NCBI RefSeq assembly: GCF_000981805.1
Contig: NZ_CP011132.1
Coordinates: 496,001 to 560,000, forward strand
Direction: 5' to 3'
From: Citrobacter amalonaticus Y19
GTDB lineage: Bacteria > Pseudomonadota > Gammaproteobacteria > Enterobacterales > Enterobacteriaceae
Length of the DNA stretch: 64,000 bases
Below are positions 54,122 through 63,347 of the stretch, in pieces. Position numbers and translations under genes: made by a program. The notes below the pieces were generated by a model. The model was given only the letters and a program-made list of their open reading frames with translations. It had not been told where the DNA came from and did no database searches. Positions within the stretch are counted from its first letter, which is position 1, and each line of letters opens with the position of its first letter.

Positions 54122-55207
54122 ATGAAAAAAAACATAACCGCGCTGGCAGTGCTGATCGCGGCAGCATTAAGCGGTTGCGCGGCCACTACGCCCGCCACCA
54201 CGCCGACCAACACCGTTGAAAAAGTGGCGGCGCCAGCAGTGGCGACCGATACGTTAAAACGCTCCCTGGCGGATGGTCTGTATGAGATGGCCCTGAATCC
54301 GGCAGGGGACGCGCTGTATGTCGCCAGTGCCGAAGGCTTTAAAGATGTTCAGGGCGGGGTGGTCTACAAACTGGATGCCAAAACGCTTAAGACGATCGGG
54401 CGCAGCCACACGGATCTGAAAAACTTTGGCATGGCCATTTCACCGGACGGCAAAACGGTGTACGTCACCAACTCGCTGGACGGTGGTCTGAGCGCGTTGA
54501 ATACCGCGGACGGCAAAGTCAAAAATCGCATCCTGTTCCCGGAGCGAAATCCTGAAGGTTTCCCGTATGGCGCACGTCAGGTGCTGCTGCATAACGGCCT
54601 GCTGTATATCGGCGCGGTCGCCGATCCCGCGGTGATCTGGGTGGTTGATGCCGAAACGCTGAAGCTGAAAACGCGCATTAAAAACACCGGCAAATGGATG
54701 ACGGGTCTGCACTACTCCGAAACCACTCAGCGCATCTATGCCGCGAATGGCGGTGGTGAGATCCTGGTTATCAACCCGCGTAACCAGCGTGTTGAGAAAC
54801 GCTGGAAGCCGCTGGGTGACAAACCGGCGCTGCTGCTGAATATGGCAGAAGATCCGCAAACCGGGCGTCTGTTCGTGACCGACAATTCCAAAGCGAAAAC
54901 CACGCTGGTGCTCGATATCCACACCGGCAAGGTGCTGAAACAGCTGGAAGTGGGCGATTCGCTGTCCGTGAAATTCAATGCCAAGCGCCACGAAATTTAC
55001 ATCACCCAGCGGGATTCCGGGAAGCTGCTTAGCCTCGACGCGACCGATTACAGCGTGAAGAAAAGCTGGGATCTGCCGCCGAATCCAAACAGCCTGCTGC
55101 TCTCTGCTGACGGTCAGACTCTGTATGTCACCGTGAAACAGAAATTTAATAAGGATCACTCAACCGACGCGCCGGACAGCGTCGTGCGCATTGAGCTGAA
55201 TAAATAA
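54122..55207 (+). CDS. YncE-like beta-propeller lipoprotein
   Basis: 361 residues. The lipobox LSGC (Cys19) follows a basic, hydrophobic signal segment, so it is a predicted lipoprotein, unlike E. coli YncE, which has a cleaved signal. The rest is a seven-bladed propeller with repeats such as ISPDGKTVYVTNSLDGGLSA, AVIWVVDAETLKLKTRIKNT and LSADGQTLYVTVKQK. The AACCCAGGA ribosome site precedes the ATG. Fur-box-preceded and followed 64 bp later by a TonB receptor gene, so it likely belongs to iron uptake; YncE itself is reported to bind DNA with unclear physiological role. Confidence 0.87.
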   Translation: MKKNITALAVLIAAALSGCAATTPATTPTNTVEKVAAPAVATDTLKRSLADGLYEMALNPAGDALYVASAEGFKDVQGGVVYKLDAKTLKTIGRSHTDLKNFGMAISPDGKTVYVTNSLDGGLSALNTADGKVKNRILFPERNPEGFPYGARQVLLHNGLLYIGAVADPAVIWVVDAETLKLKTRIKNTGKWMTGLHYSETTQRIYAANGGGEILVINPRNQRVEKRWKPLGDKPALLLNMAEDPQTGRLFVTDNSKAKTTLVLDIHTGKVLKQLEVGDSLSVKFNAKRHEIYITQRDSGKLLSLDATDYSVKKSWDLPPNPNSLLLSADGQTLYVTVKQKFNKDHSTDAPDSVVRIELNK

Positions 55208-55218
55208 TAAAAACCAGC

Positions 55219-55242
55219 CGGGGGGCGGATGTCGTCCCCCCG
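55219..55242 (+). terminator. GC-rich hairpin between the YncE-like and receptor genes
   Basis: CGGGGGG (55219-55225)/CCCCCCG (55236-55242) with a 10-nt loop in the 64-bp gap between the two genes. No T tract follows, so it may modulate rather than stop transcription. Confidence 0.4.
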
Positions 55243-55271
55243 ACACATTGACTTCTTTTGATGGCATTCAC

Positions 55272-57455
55272 ATGAACAACACCAAAACAATTCTGGCGCT
55301 GACGATTGGCGCTATCTCTGGCACGGCCTGGGCGGCAGACACTGCGAAAAAAGCGGAAGATACCATTGTGGTTCAGGCGACAACGAATAATGATTTCAAA
55401 CCGGGTGGCGACACGCCGTTACCGGCATTCCTTGACGGGCAGGTTGCCAACGGCGGCAGGCTGGGAATGCTCGGTCAACAGAGCGCGATGGACGTCCCCT
55501 TCAACGTCATCAGCTATACCTCTAAACTGGTTGAAGATCAGCAGGCAAAAACCATTGCCGATGTCGTGGCAAACGATGCGGGCGTGCAGTATGTCCAGGG
55601 CTATGGTAACAGCGCGGAAAGCTTCCGTATCCGCGGCCTGAAGTTTGATGGCGATGACATGACCTTTGGCGGCCTTTCCGGCATTTTGCCGCGTCAGGTG
55701 GTGGATGCGCAGATGGTGGATCGCATCGAAATCTTCAAAGGGGCAAACGCCCTGATGAACGGTGCCGCAAGCTCCGCTGTCGGCGGGATGATCAACCTTG
55801 AACCGAAACATGCAGGCGACATCCCGCAGGCCAAAGTCGGCGTGGACTACACCTCAGATTCACAGATTGGCACCACGCTGGATGCCGGTCGTCGCTTTGG
55901 TGACAGCGACCAGTTTGGCGCACGGGTGAATCTGGTCCACCGTGAAGGCGAAACCCGAATTCAGGACGATCGCCGCCGTACGACGCTGCTCTCCACGGGA
56001 CTGGACTACAAAGGCGATAATTTCCGCACCTCGCTGGACGTGGGGTATCAGAAGAAAACCTTCCACGGCAGCCCAACCAGCGTCAACATTTCTGCGGTCG
56101 ATTTCATCCCGACGCTGCCGAAAAATGACCGCAACTTCTCGCAGAAGTGGGCGTACAGCGATATCGAAAACGAATTCGGTATGTGGCGTAGTGAATACGA
56201 CATCACCGACAACTGGACCGCCTATACCGGTCTTGGCGCTCAGCACGCGCACGAAGAAGGTCTCTACAGCGCGCCGAAACTGCTGGATAAGAGCGGTACG
56301 GCCACTGCCAGCCGTCTTGATACTAACCGCATCAGCGACACGGTGAGCGGCATGGCGGGGATTCGCGGCAACTTCGACACTGGCTTTGTCTCGCACAAAG
56401 TGAACGTCGGCTACTCGGCGCAAAGCAAAAACGAAAAAATCGCGTGGAAGATGTCCAAAGCGGCGGATAACCCGTATACCAATATCTACCACAACCGCGG
56501 CGTTGATGCGCCAGCCAGTACCAACTCAAACGGCAAGGGCGGCAACTACAGCGATCCGCTGACCAGCGGACGCACCCGTACTCAGGGCTGGCTGCTGAGC
56601 GATACGCTGGGCGTGCTGGATGACACACTGCTGTTTACCGTCGGGGCGCGCCATCAGAAAGTGGTCATCCGGGGTTATGACAAAGTCACCGGTGCGGAAA
56701 ACGCCGCCGACGGCTTTGACGGCAGTCGCTGGATGCCCACTTACGGTGTCGTCTACAAACCGTGGGAGGCGATCGCTTTCTACGCCAATCACACCGAAGC
56801 GCTACAGCCAGGTAAAACGGCGCCCAATACCGCAACCAACTATGGTCAGAGCACCGGTATCGTCCATTCTAAGCAGAACGAAGTGGGCGTGAAGGCGGAC
56901 TTCGGGCGCGTGGGCGGCTCGCTGGCGCTGTTTGAGATCAAGATGCCTTCGGCGATCCTTGACAGTGAAACCAAACATTATGGTCTGGATGCCGAGCAGC
57001 GTAACCGCGGCGTTGAGCTGAATGTCTTCGGTGAACCGATGCTGGGCATGCGTCTGAACGCCAGCGCCACCTGGCTGCAGGCGGAGATGACCAAAACCAA
57101 CAATGGCCTGAATCAGGGCAATGATGTGATCGGCGTGCCGAATTTTTACGCCGTGCTGGGTGCCGAGTATGACATCAAACCGATTGAGGGTCTGACCGCC
57201 ACGGCACGCGTGAACCATTCCGGTTCTCAGTATGCAAACCTGACCAATACCAAAAAGCTCGACAGCTTCACTACCCTGGATCTGGGTATGCGTTATCGCT
57301 TCGCGCTTAACCAGAACCAAAACCAGATGACCGTTCGCGCGGGCATCGACAACGTGACCAACGAAAACTACTGGGCCAGTGTTGATGATTCCGGCACGTA
57401 TGTCACCCAGGGCGAACCGCGCACCGTTAAAGTGTCCGTTGGCTACGAGTTCTGA
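55272..57455 (+). CDS. TonB-dependent siderophore receptor, FcuA-like
   Basis: 727 residues. Signal peptide about 1-21 (ending AWA), TonB box DTIVV at about 30-34, plug domain (about 60-200; SFRIRGL, RIEIFKGANALMNGAASSAVGGMIN) and a 22-strand barrel ending VSVGYEF. The plug sequence resembles ferrichrome-receptor FcuA of Yersinia and FhuE/Fiu-type receptors (recalled). The ligand is probably a siderophore, but it cannot be fixed from the sequence. The start ATG (55272) matches the signal peptide; the longer frame begins at 55248. It is probably co-transcribed with the YncE-like gene. Confidence 0.9.
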   Translation: MNNTKTILALTIGAISGTAWAADTAKKAEDTIVVQATTNNDFKPGGDTPLPAFLDGQVANGGRLGMLGQQSAMDVPFNVISYTSKLVEDQQAKTIADVVANDAGVQYVQGYGNSAESFRIRGLKFDGDDMTFGGLSGILPRQVVDAQMVDRIEIFKGANALMNGAASSAVGGMINLEPKHAGDIPQAKVGVDYTSDSQIGTTLDAGRRFGDSDQFGARVNLVHREGETRIQDDRRRTTLLSTGLDYKGDNFRTSLDVGYQKKTFHGSPTSVNISAVDFIPTLPKNDRNFSQKWAYSDIENEFGMWRSEYDITDNWTAYTGLGAQHAHEEGLYSAPKLLDKSGTATASRLDTNRISDTVSGMAGIRGNFDTGFVSHKVNVGYSAQSKNEKIAWKMSKAADNPYTNIYHNRGVDAPASTNSNGKGGNYSDPLTSGRTRTQGWLLSDTLGVLDDTLLFTVGARHQKVVIRGYDKVTGAENAADGFDGSRWMPTYGVVYKPWEAIAFYANHTEALQPGKTAPNTATNYGQSTGIVHSKQNEVGVKADFGRVGGSLALFEIKMPSAILDSETKHYGLDAEQRNRGVELNVFGEPMLGMRLNASATWLQAEMTKTNNGLNQGNDVIGVPNFYAVLGAEYDIKPIEGLTATARVNHSGSQYANLTNTKKLDSFTTLDLGMRYRFALNQNQNQMTVRAGIDNVTNENYWASVDDSGTYVTQGEPRTVKVSVGYEF

Positions 57456-57571
57456 GTTCCACCTCGTTATCAGGGGCAAGGATGCCCCATCCATTCCCGT
57501 GCCTTTAACTTGCTACCTCCAGCATGAAGTGTTAAAACGTGCCCCTTCGAAAAACGAGACAGGGGTAGGAC

Positions 57572-58960
57572 GTGAGAGACGCGTCATCCGCTTCAGGCAA
57601 TGGCCGTTCTGAAGCGTCGTCGGAACAGACTCCGACGCTGCAACGTGGTTTGCAAAATCGACATATTCAGTTAATCGCCCTCGGCGGCGCGATTGGTACT
57701 GGGCTGTTTCTGGGTATCGGCCCGGCGATTCAGATGGCGGGACCGGCCGTACTGCTGGGTTACGGCATCGCCGGGGTTATTGCCTTTCTGATCATGCGCC
57801 AGCTCGGCGAAATGGTCGTCGAAGAGCCGGTATCGGGCTCCTTCGCTCACTTTGCCTATAAATACTGGGGGCCATTTGCGGGCTTCCTGTCAGGCTGGAA
57901 CTACTGGGTGATGTTTGTGCTGGTCGGGATGGCTGAACTGACGGCCGCCGGCATCTATATGCAGTACTGGTTACCTGACGTTCCCACCTGGGTCTGGGCC
58001 GCAGCCTTCTTTATTATCATTAACGCCGTCAACCTGGTGAACGTTCGACTGTATGGCGAAACCGAATTCTGGTTTGCGCTCATTAAAGTGCTGGCGATTA
58101 TCGGCATGATTGGCTTTGGTCTGTGGCTGCTGTTCTCGGGTAACGGCGGCGAGCGGGCGACCATCGACAACCTGTGGCAGCACGGTGGTTTCCTGGCGAC
58201 GGGCTGGAAGGGGTTGATCCTGTCGCTGGCGGTAATTATGTTCTCCTTCGGCGGGCTGGAGCTTATCGGGATCACTGCGGCAGAAGCCCGCGATCCGCAT
58301 AAAAGCATCCCCAAAGCCGTCAATCAGGTGGTGTATCGTATTCTGCTGTTCTACATCGGTTCGCTGGTGGTTCTGCTGGCGCTCTATCCGTGGGTGGAAG
58401 TGAAATCCGACAGTAGCCCGTTCGTGATGATTTTCCACGATCTGAACAGCAACGTGGTGGCTTCAGCACTGAACTTCGTGATTTTGGTGGCATCCCTGTC
58501 TGTTTATAACAGCGGCGTTTATTCCAACAGTCGTATGCTGTTTGGTCTGTCAGTCCAGGGCAACGCCCCGAAGTTTCTGACCCGCGTCAGCCGTCGTGGT
58601 GTGCCGGTGAACTCACTGCTGCTCTCTGGTGCTATCACCTCGCTGGTGGTGCTGATTAACTACCTGCTGCCGAAAGAGGCTTTTGGCTTGCTGATGGCGC
58701 TGGTGGTGGCAACGCTGCTGCTGAACTGGATCATGATCTGTCTGGCGCACCTGCGTTTTCGTGCTGCGATGCGTCGCAAAGGGCGCGACACCCAGTTCAA
58801 AGCATTGCTCTACCCGGCGGGGAACTACATCTGTATTGCCTTCCTGGCGATGATCCTCGTGCTGATGTGCACTATCGACGATATGCGTCTGTCAGCCATG
58901 CTGCTGCCGGTGTGGGTCATCTTCCTGTTTGTGGCGTTTAAGCTCTCCCGCAAGAAATAA
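57572..58960 (+). CDS. pheP: Phenylalanine permease PheP
   Basis: 462 residues, 12-helix APC/AAT-family transporter. The conserved IALGGAIGTGLFLGIGPAIQ (about 37-56) and GELIGITAAEARDPHKSIP (about 227-245; here GGLELIGITAAEARDP) are intact. It imports phenylalanine (and, weakly, tyrosine and other aromatics) with protons. The start is GTG (57572-57574), just after GGGGTAGGAC, aligning with the E. coli N terminus. An ordinary backbone gene that here lies next to accessory iron genes instead of directly after cusA. Confidence 0.96.
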   Translation: MRDASSASGNGRSEASSEQTPTLQRGLQNRHIQLIALGGAIGTGLFLGIGPAIQMAGPAVLLGYGIAGVIAFLIMRQLGEMVVEEPVSGSFAHFAYKYWGPFAGFLSGWNYWVMFVLVGMAELTAAGIYMQYWLPDVPTWVWAAAFFIIINAVNLVNVRLYGETEFWFALIKVLAIIGMIGFGLWLLFSGNGGERATIDNLWQHGGFLATGWKGLILSLAVIMFSFGGLELIGITAAEARDPHKSIPKAVNQVVYRILLFYIGSLVVLLALYPWVEVKSDSSPFVMIFHDLNSNVVASALNFVILVASLSVYNSGVYSNSRMLFGLSVQGNAPKFLTRVSRRGVPVNSLLLSGAITSLVVLINYLLPKEAFGLLMALVVATLLLNWIMICLAHLRFRAAMRRKGRDTQFKALLYPAGNYICIAFLAMILVLMCTIDDMRLSAMLLPVWVIFLFVAFKLSRKK

Positions 58961-58966
58961 CCCTGT

Positions 58967-59000
58967 TGATGCCCGGTGGCGCTTTGCTTGCCGGGCATCA
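58967..59000. repeat. REP element after pheP
   Basis: Near-palindromic TGATGCCCGG...CCGGGCATCA, the usual REP form, directly after the pheP stop and touching the antitoxin stop codon. Confidence 0.8.
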
Positions 59001-59297
59001 AATCTGAAAAGCTATCCGTTTCCCATCAGGTAAGGTCACATCAATACTCAGTTCTCCCCCAAGCGCCGCTACGTAGCGTTTCAGAGTAGACAGTCGAGGG
59101 TCGTTACCGGGATGTTCAATTTTAGCCACCGTGGGCTGTTTTACTCCCATTGCCGCAGCGAGTTCGGTTTGCGAGATGTTCAACTCTTCGCGCAACTGGT
59201 TGAGTGCAACGATACGGCGCATCTCTTCAACTTTAGTAGCAATGCGCTCCTGACTTTCCACGCTCTGTTGCGCCATCAGTTCTTTCAGCGTAGCCAT
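58998..59297 (-). CDS. HigA-type antitoxin (XRE-family)
   Basis: 99 residues. The central HTH (about 38-60: LNISQTELAAAMGVKQPTVAKIE, first part) is of the Cro/CI XRE type, followed by DPRLSTLKRYVAALGGEL. The helical N terminus probably binds the toxin. It is transcribed after the toxin gene, 9 bp downstream, the order typical of HigBA-like modules, and would autoregulate the operator at 59670-59692. Confidence 0.88.
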   Translation of the reverse strand: MATLKELMAQQSVESQERIATKVEEMRRIVALNQLREELNISQTELAAAMGVKQPTVAKIEHPGNDPRLSTLKRYVAALGGELSIDVTLPDGKRIAFQI

Positions 59298-59306
59298 ATG
59301 GCCTCC

Positions 59307-59648
59307 TTACTTCGCCAGATGCTGGCAGAACTCAGCATCTGCCAGCTTAATCATCTCTTTGTAGAATTGTTTTTCCAGGCGTCCCGTTTTATCCCCGGCG
59401 CACAACACGATCGCTTTACGGCTGGGATCAAAAGCAAAGAATGCTCTGATTGGTGTTCCCGCATGCTGAATGCGTAATTCCTTCATATTTGGATAGGTTG
59501 ACGCTTTCACTGTATCAACGTAGGGACGTCCAAGTTGTGGGCCATACTCTGCAAGAATATACATTGCAGCCAGCACATCCTCTTTTAATGCCAAGGTTTG
59601 TTGATAGAACCATTCATCAAACCGTTCTGTTGTTTCGACGTCCCACAT
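59307..59648 (-). CDS. RelE/HigB-like toxin
   Basis: 113 residues of the HigB/gp49-like RelE fold. The WDVETTERFDEWFYQQTLALKED opening (first part), ELRIQHAGTPIRAFFAFDPS and VLCAGDKTGRLEKQFYKEM show the expected basic/aromatic core; RelE-family toxins cleave mRNA on ribosomes. It starts the bicistronic operon, followed by its antitoxin. Origin is probably a mobile gene cassette. Confidence 0.88.
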   Translation of the reverse strand: MWDVETTERFDEWFYQQTLALKEDVLAAMYILAEYGPQLGRPYVDTVKASTYPNMKELRIQHAGTPIRAFFAFDPSRKAIVLCAGDKTGRLEKQFYKEMIKLADAEFCQHLAK

Positions 59649-59669
59649 CGTTCGTCCCTTATAGCTTCC

Positions 59670-59692
59670 TGGCTATAAATAGTGTATAGCCA
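59670..59692. promoter_or_regulatory. Palindromic operator of the toxin-antitoxin operon
   Basis: TGGCTATA (59670-59677) and TATAGCCA (59685-59692) separated by 7 bp, 22 bp upstream of the toxin ATG; a further ATAGCTATA follows. Symmetry and position fit binding by the HTH antitoxin. Confidence 0.7.
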
Positions 59693-59792
59693 AATAGCTA
59701 TACTCTCAACCTGATCCGTTCATCAGGTCATGAGACGATCTTTATCGTGACCCTTCTCTCAATTCTGTTTCGATCCACAGGATCTTTATTTT

Positions 59793-59836
59793 GTAATCGA
59801 TTACTTTTCACGTGATGACAATTTGTAATCGATTAC
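59793..59836 (+). promoter_or_regulatory. Two LacI-family operators upstream of the MFS gene
   Basis: GTAATCGATTAC is repeated at 59793-59804 and 59825-59836, centres 32 bp apart (about three DNA turns), on the same face of the helix. Each is a perfect palindrome, and both lie within 65 bp of the MFS start. They are the likely binding sites of the LacI-family regulator at the right edge. Confidence 0.8.
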
Positions 59837-59857
59837 TTTTTAAAGGCGAGGCTCAAA

Positions 59858-61096
59858 ATGGTGTCAACAACGGAAAGTAGTGGAAAGGCGATAGGGCAGC
59901 ACCGGCTGCTGGTCCCCCGACTGTCGCTGATGATGTTCTTACAGTTTTTTATCTGGGGAAGCTGGTCGGTGACGCTCGGTCTGGTCATGACGCAGCACGA
60001 CATGTCTTTGCTGATTGGCGATGCGTTTTCCGCAGGGCCGATCGCCTCCATCCTTTCACCGTTTGTGCTCGGTATGCTGGTGGATCGCTTCTTCGCCTCG
60101 CAAAAGGTGATGGCGGTGATGCATCTGGCCGGGGCGGTGATTCTGTGGTTTGTGCCGGGGGCATTGATTGCCCAGAACGGGGCGCTGCTGATTGGCCTGC
60201 TGTTCGGCTATACGCTGTGTTATATGCCGACGCTGGCGCTGACCAATAACATCGCGTTTCACAGCCTGACGAATGTCGATAAAACCTTCCCGGTGGTGCG
60301 CGTGTTCGGCACGATAGGCTGGATTGTGGCGGGGATTTTTATCGGCGTCACCGGCGTGGCGTCCAGTATTACCATCTTCCAGGTGGCGGCGGTCAGTTCC
60401 GTGGTGCTGGCGTTGTATAGTCTGACTCTGCCGCATACGCCCGCTCCTGCGAAAGGGCTGCCGGTACAGGTGCGCGATCTGTTCTGTGCTGATGCGTTTG
60501 CACTGCTCAAAACGCGCCATTTCTTTATCTTTTCGCTTTGCGCGATGTTGATCTCGGTACCGCTCGGCACTTATTACGCTTATACCGCCTCGTATCTGGC
60601 GGATGCCGACATTGCGGATGTCAGTACCGCGATGTCGTTCGGGCAGATGTCAGAAATCTTCTTCATGCTGGTTATCCCACTATTGTTCCGCCGTCTGGGC
60701 GTGAAATACATGCTGCTGATCGGCATGCTGGCGTGGTTCGTTCGCTATGCGTTTTTTGCGCTTGGAGTGAGTGAAGAGGGGCGTTTCCTGCTGTATCTCG
60801 GCATTCTGCTGCACGGCGTGTGCTATGACTTTTTCTTTGTTGTCGGCTTTATCTACACCGACCGCGTAGCGGGGGAAAAGGTAAAAGGCCAGGCGCAGAG
60901 CATGATCGTCATGTTCACTTACGGTATTGGGATGCTGCTGGGATCGCAGATCTCCGGAGCGCTGTATAACCGGTTGGTGGCCGGACAAACCGTGCCGCAG
61001 GCATGGGTGACATTCTGGTGGATCCCGGCGGTGGCGGCCGCGGTGATTGCCCTGATTTTCCTGTTCTCGTTTAAGTATGACGATGACAAGGCGTAA
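59858..61096 (+). CDS. MFS permease, nucleoside:H+ symporter (NHS) type
   Basis: 412 residues, 12 hydrophobic helices, of the NupG/XapB/YegT-like NHS family (for example WGSWSVTLGLVMTQ near the start and DFFFVVGFIYTDRVAGEKVKGQAQ near 325-348, including the family D-R signature). The substrate could be a nucleoside or a sugar glycoside. A GGCGAGG ribosome site precedes the ATG. First gene of a three-enzyme operon with a LacI-type regulator just downstream. Confidence 0.88.
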   Translation: MVSTTESSGKAIGQHRLLVPRLSLMMFLQFFIWGSWSVTLGLVMTQHDMSLLIGDAFSAGPIASILSPFVLGMLVDRFFASQKVMAVMHLAGAVILWFVPGALIAQNGALLIGLLFGYTLCYMPTLALTNNIAFHSLTNVDKTFPVVRVFGTIGWIVAGIFIGVTGVASSITIFQVAAVSSVVLALYSLTLPHTPAPAKGLPVQVRDLFCADAFALLKTRHFFIFSLCAMLISVPLGTYYAYTASYLADADIADVSTAMSFGQMSEIFFMLVIPLLFRRLGVKYMLLIGMLAWFVRYAFFALGVSEEGRFLLYLGILLHGVCYDFFFVVGFIYTDRVAGEKVKGQAQSMIVMFTYGIGMLLGSQISGALYNRLVAGQTVPQAWVTFWWIPAVAAAVIALIFLFSFKYDDDKA

Positions 61097-61111
61097 TTTT
61101 CTGGAGGTGGT

Positions 61112-62137
61112 ATGAGGACGATTAAAGGACCGGGTATTTTTCTGTCGCAGTTTATCGGGGAACAAGCGCCGTTTAATTCGCTGGAAGGGCTGGCAGGTTG
61201 GGCGGCGGGCAAAGGTTATTGCGCGGTACAGATCCCCTGCCATCAGCCGCAGATTTTCGATCTGGCAACCGCGGCGCAGAGTCAGGCCTATTGCGATGAC
61301 ATCAACGGTAAGCTGGCGGAACACGGGATAGTCATCAGCGAACTGTCGACCCATCTGGAAGGGCAACTGATAGCGGTAAACCCGGTCTACAGCGATGCCT
61401 TTGACCACTTTGCGCCAGAGGCAGTGCGCGGTAACGATGTGGCGCGTCGGGCGTGGGCTACGGAAAAGCTGAAACAGGCGGCCGCGGCGTCGGCAAAGCT
61501 GGGGCTACGCGCACATGCCACGTTTTCTGGTTCGCTGGCCTGGCCGTTTTTCTACCCGTGGCCGCCGCACAATGAAGCGCGTTTTCAGGACGCATTCAGT
61601 GAACTGGCAAACCGCTGGCGACCGATTCTGGATACCTTCGATGCACACGGGGTGGACGTCTGTTTTGAGCTACATCCTGGGGAAGATTTGCACGATGGCG
61701 TCACGTTCGAGCGTTTCTTACACCTTCTGGACAACCACCCGCGCTGCAACATTCTTTATGATCCCAGTCATATGCTGTTGCAGCAGATGGATTACCTGGC
61801 CTTTATCGACATCTACCACGCGCGTATCAAAGCGTTCCATGTGAAGGATGCGGAGTTCCGGGCGAACGGACGCAGCGGGGTATACGGCGGCTATCAGTCG
61901 TGGATCAACCGTGCAGGGCGCTTCCGTTCGCTGGGCGACGGGCAGATCGACTTCAACGGTATTTTCAGCAAACTGACGCAGTATGACTTTGACGGTTGGG
62001 CGGTGCTGGAGTGGGAATGTTGCCTGAAAGACGGTGAAACCGGGGCCCGCGAAGGCAGCGAATTTATCCGCCGCCATATCATTCCGGTCTCCGGACGGGC
62101 GTTTGATGATTTTGCCGCCGGAGGCGCCAGTGATTAA
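61112..62137 (+). CDS. TIM-barrel sugar isomerase/epimerase (AP-endonuclease 2 fold)
   Basis: 341 residues of the xylose-isomerase-like TIM-barrel superfamily. The metal ligands typical of the fold are visible in CFELHPGED (Glu), LYDPSHML (Asp, His), AFHVKDAE (His, Asp) and VLEWECCL (Glu). Related enzymes include 3-keto-sugar epimerases such as YcjR and inosose isomerases; the substrate is not readable here. GGAGGTGGT precedes the ATG; 15 bp separate it from the MFS gene. Its stop overlaps the start of the next gene. Confidence 0.85.
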   Translation: MRTIKGPGIFLSQFIGEQAPFNSLEGLAGWAAGKGYCAVQIPCHQPQIFDLATAAQSQAYCDDINGKLAEHGIVISELSTHLEGQLIAVNPVYSDAFDHFAPEAVRGNDVARRAWATEKLKQAAAASAKLGLRAHATFSGSLAWPFFYPWPPHNEARFQDAFSELANRWRPILDTFDAHGVDVCFELHPGEDLHDGVTFERFLHLLDNHPRCNILYDPSHMLLQQMDYLAFIDIYHARIKAFHVKDAEFRANGRSGVYGGYQSWINRAGRFRSLGDGQIDFNGIFSKLTQYDFDGWAVLEWECCLKDGETGAREGSEFIRRHIIPVSGRAFDDFAAGGASD

Positions 62138-63272
62138 CGTCGGTATTATTGGCAGCGGATTTATCGGTCCTGCGCATATCGACGCGCTGCGTCGGCTCGG
62201 GTTTGTGCAGGTGGTGGCGCTGTGCGACGGGAGCCTTTCTCAGGCGCAGGAAAAAGCGCAGGCGCTGAACGTGCCGTATGCCTACGGCAGCGTTGAGGAA
62301 CTGCTCGCGCATCCGAATCTGCAGGTGGTGCATAACTGCACGCCGAACCATCTGCATGCGCAGATCAACCGGCAGATAGTGCAGGCAGGCAAGCATGTCT
62401 TCTCTGAAAAGCCATTGTGCATGACGCCAGAAGAGGCGCGCGAGCTGGTGGCGCTGGCGGAAGAGGCCGGTGTGGTACATGGCGTCAGCTTTGTTTATCG
62501 CCAGTTTGCCATGGTGCGTCAGGCGGCCAGCATGATGCACGCAGGAAGCATCGGGCGACTGTTTGCTACTCATGGCAGCTATCTGCAGGACTGGATGTTG
62601 CTGGAAACCGACTACAACTGGCGGGTGGAAGCGGCGCTTGGCGGGGCGTCGCGTGCCGTGGCGGATATTGGACCCCACTGGTGCGACACGGTGCAGTTTG
62701 TTACCGGACGACGCATCACGGAGGTGATGGCCGATCTCGCGATTGTCTGGCCGACGCGCAAGGCGAATGTTGCGGGTAACCAGACCTTTGTTCATGACCC
62801 GAACGCCCGGTATGACGATAAACCGGTGAACACGGAGGATTTCGGTTCGGTGCTGTTTCGCTTTGACGATGGCAGCAAGGGCAGTTTTCGCGTCTCACAG
62901 GTGAGCGCCGGGCGGAAAAATGGCCTGACATTTGAAATCAACGGCAGCGAACAGTCCGTGGCGTGGGATCAGGAGGTGCCGCAGCAGTTGTGGGTGGGGC
63001 ATCGCGCGCAGGCGAATCAGATCCTGACCGATGATCCTGCACTGATGAACCGCGATGTTGCCGACAGCGCCCATTTTCCCGGCGGACATATTGAAGGCTG
63101 GCCCGATGCCTTCAAAAATATGATGGCGCAGTTCTACCGTGCCGTTCAGGCTGGCGAAATGGCGAAAACTCCGCAATTTGCGACCTTCCACGACGGTGCG
63201 GATGTGATGTATATCATTGATGCGATAGTGAAAAGTCATCAGCAGCAGCGCTGGGTACGCATTGAGCGATGA
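62130..63272 (+). CDS. Gfo/Idh/MocA-family oxidoreductase
   Basis: 380 residues from a GTG start (62130-62132) that follows CCGGAGG by 5 bp; the longest frame starts 32 codons earlier inside the isomerase gene. The Rossmann motif GSGFIGPAH (about 7-15), EKPLCMTPEEA (about 93-103) with the catalytic Lys, and DIGPHWCDTVQF (about 180-191) are intact. Such enzymes oxidise sugar hydroxyls with NAD(P); here it overlaps the isomerase stop by 8 bp, so the two act in sequence. Confidence 0.88.
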   Translation: MINVGIIGSGFIGPAHIDALRRLGFVQVVALCDGSLSQAQEKAQALNVPYAYGSVEELLAHPNLQVVHNCTPNHLHAQINRQIVQAGKHVFSEKPLCMTPEEARELVALAEEAGVVHGVSFVYRQFAMVRQAASMMHAGSIGRLFATHGSYLQDWMLLETDYNWRVEAALGGASRAVADIGPHWCDTVQFVTGRRITEVMADLAIVWPTRKANVAGNQTFVHDPNARYDDKPVNTEDFGSVLFRFDDGSKGSFRVSQVSAGRKNGLTFEINGSEQSVAWDQEVPQQLWVGHRAQANQILTDDPALMNRDVADSAHFPGGHIEGWPDAFKNMMAQFYRAVQAGEMAKTPQFATFHDGADVMYIIDAIVKSHQQQRWVRIER

Positions 63273-63275
63273 CGC

Positions 63276-63297
63276 GTTGCCCGGTTCGCCGGGCAAC
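63276..63297 (+). terminator. Hairpin terminator after the Gfo/Idh gene
   Basis: GTTGCCCGG (63276-63284)/CCGGGCAAC (63289-63297) with the stable loop TTCG, 4 bp after the stop. No T tract follows, so read-through to the regulator gene is possible. Confidence 0.5.
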
Positions 63298-63347
63298 AAA
63301 TTTATGATAGCCTGCATAAAACGCTAACCGCAGGATGTGTCGTCGTT

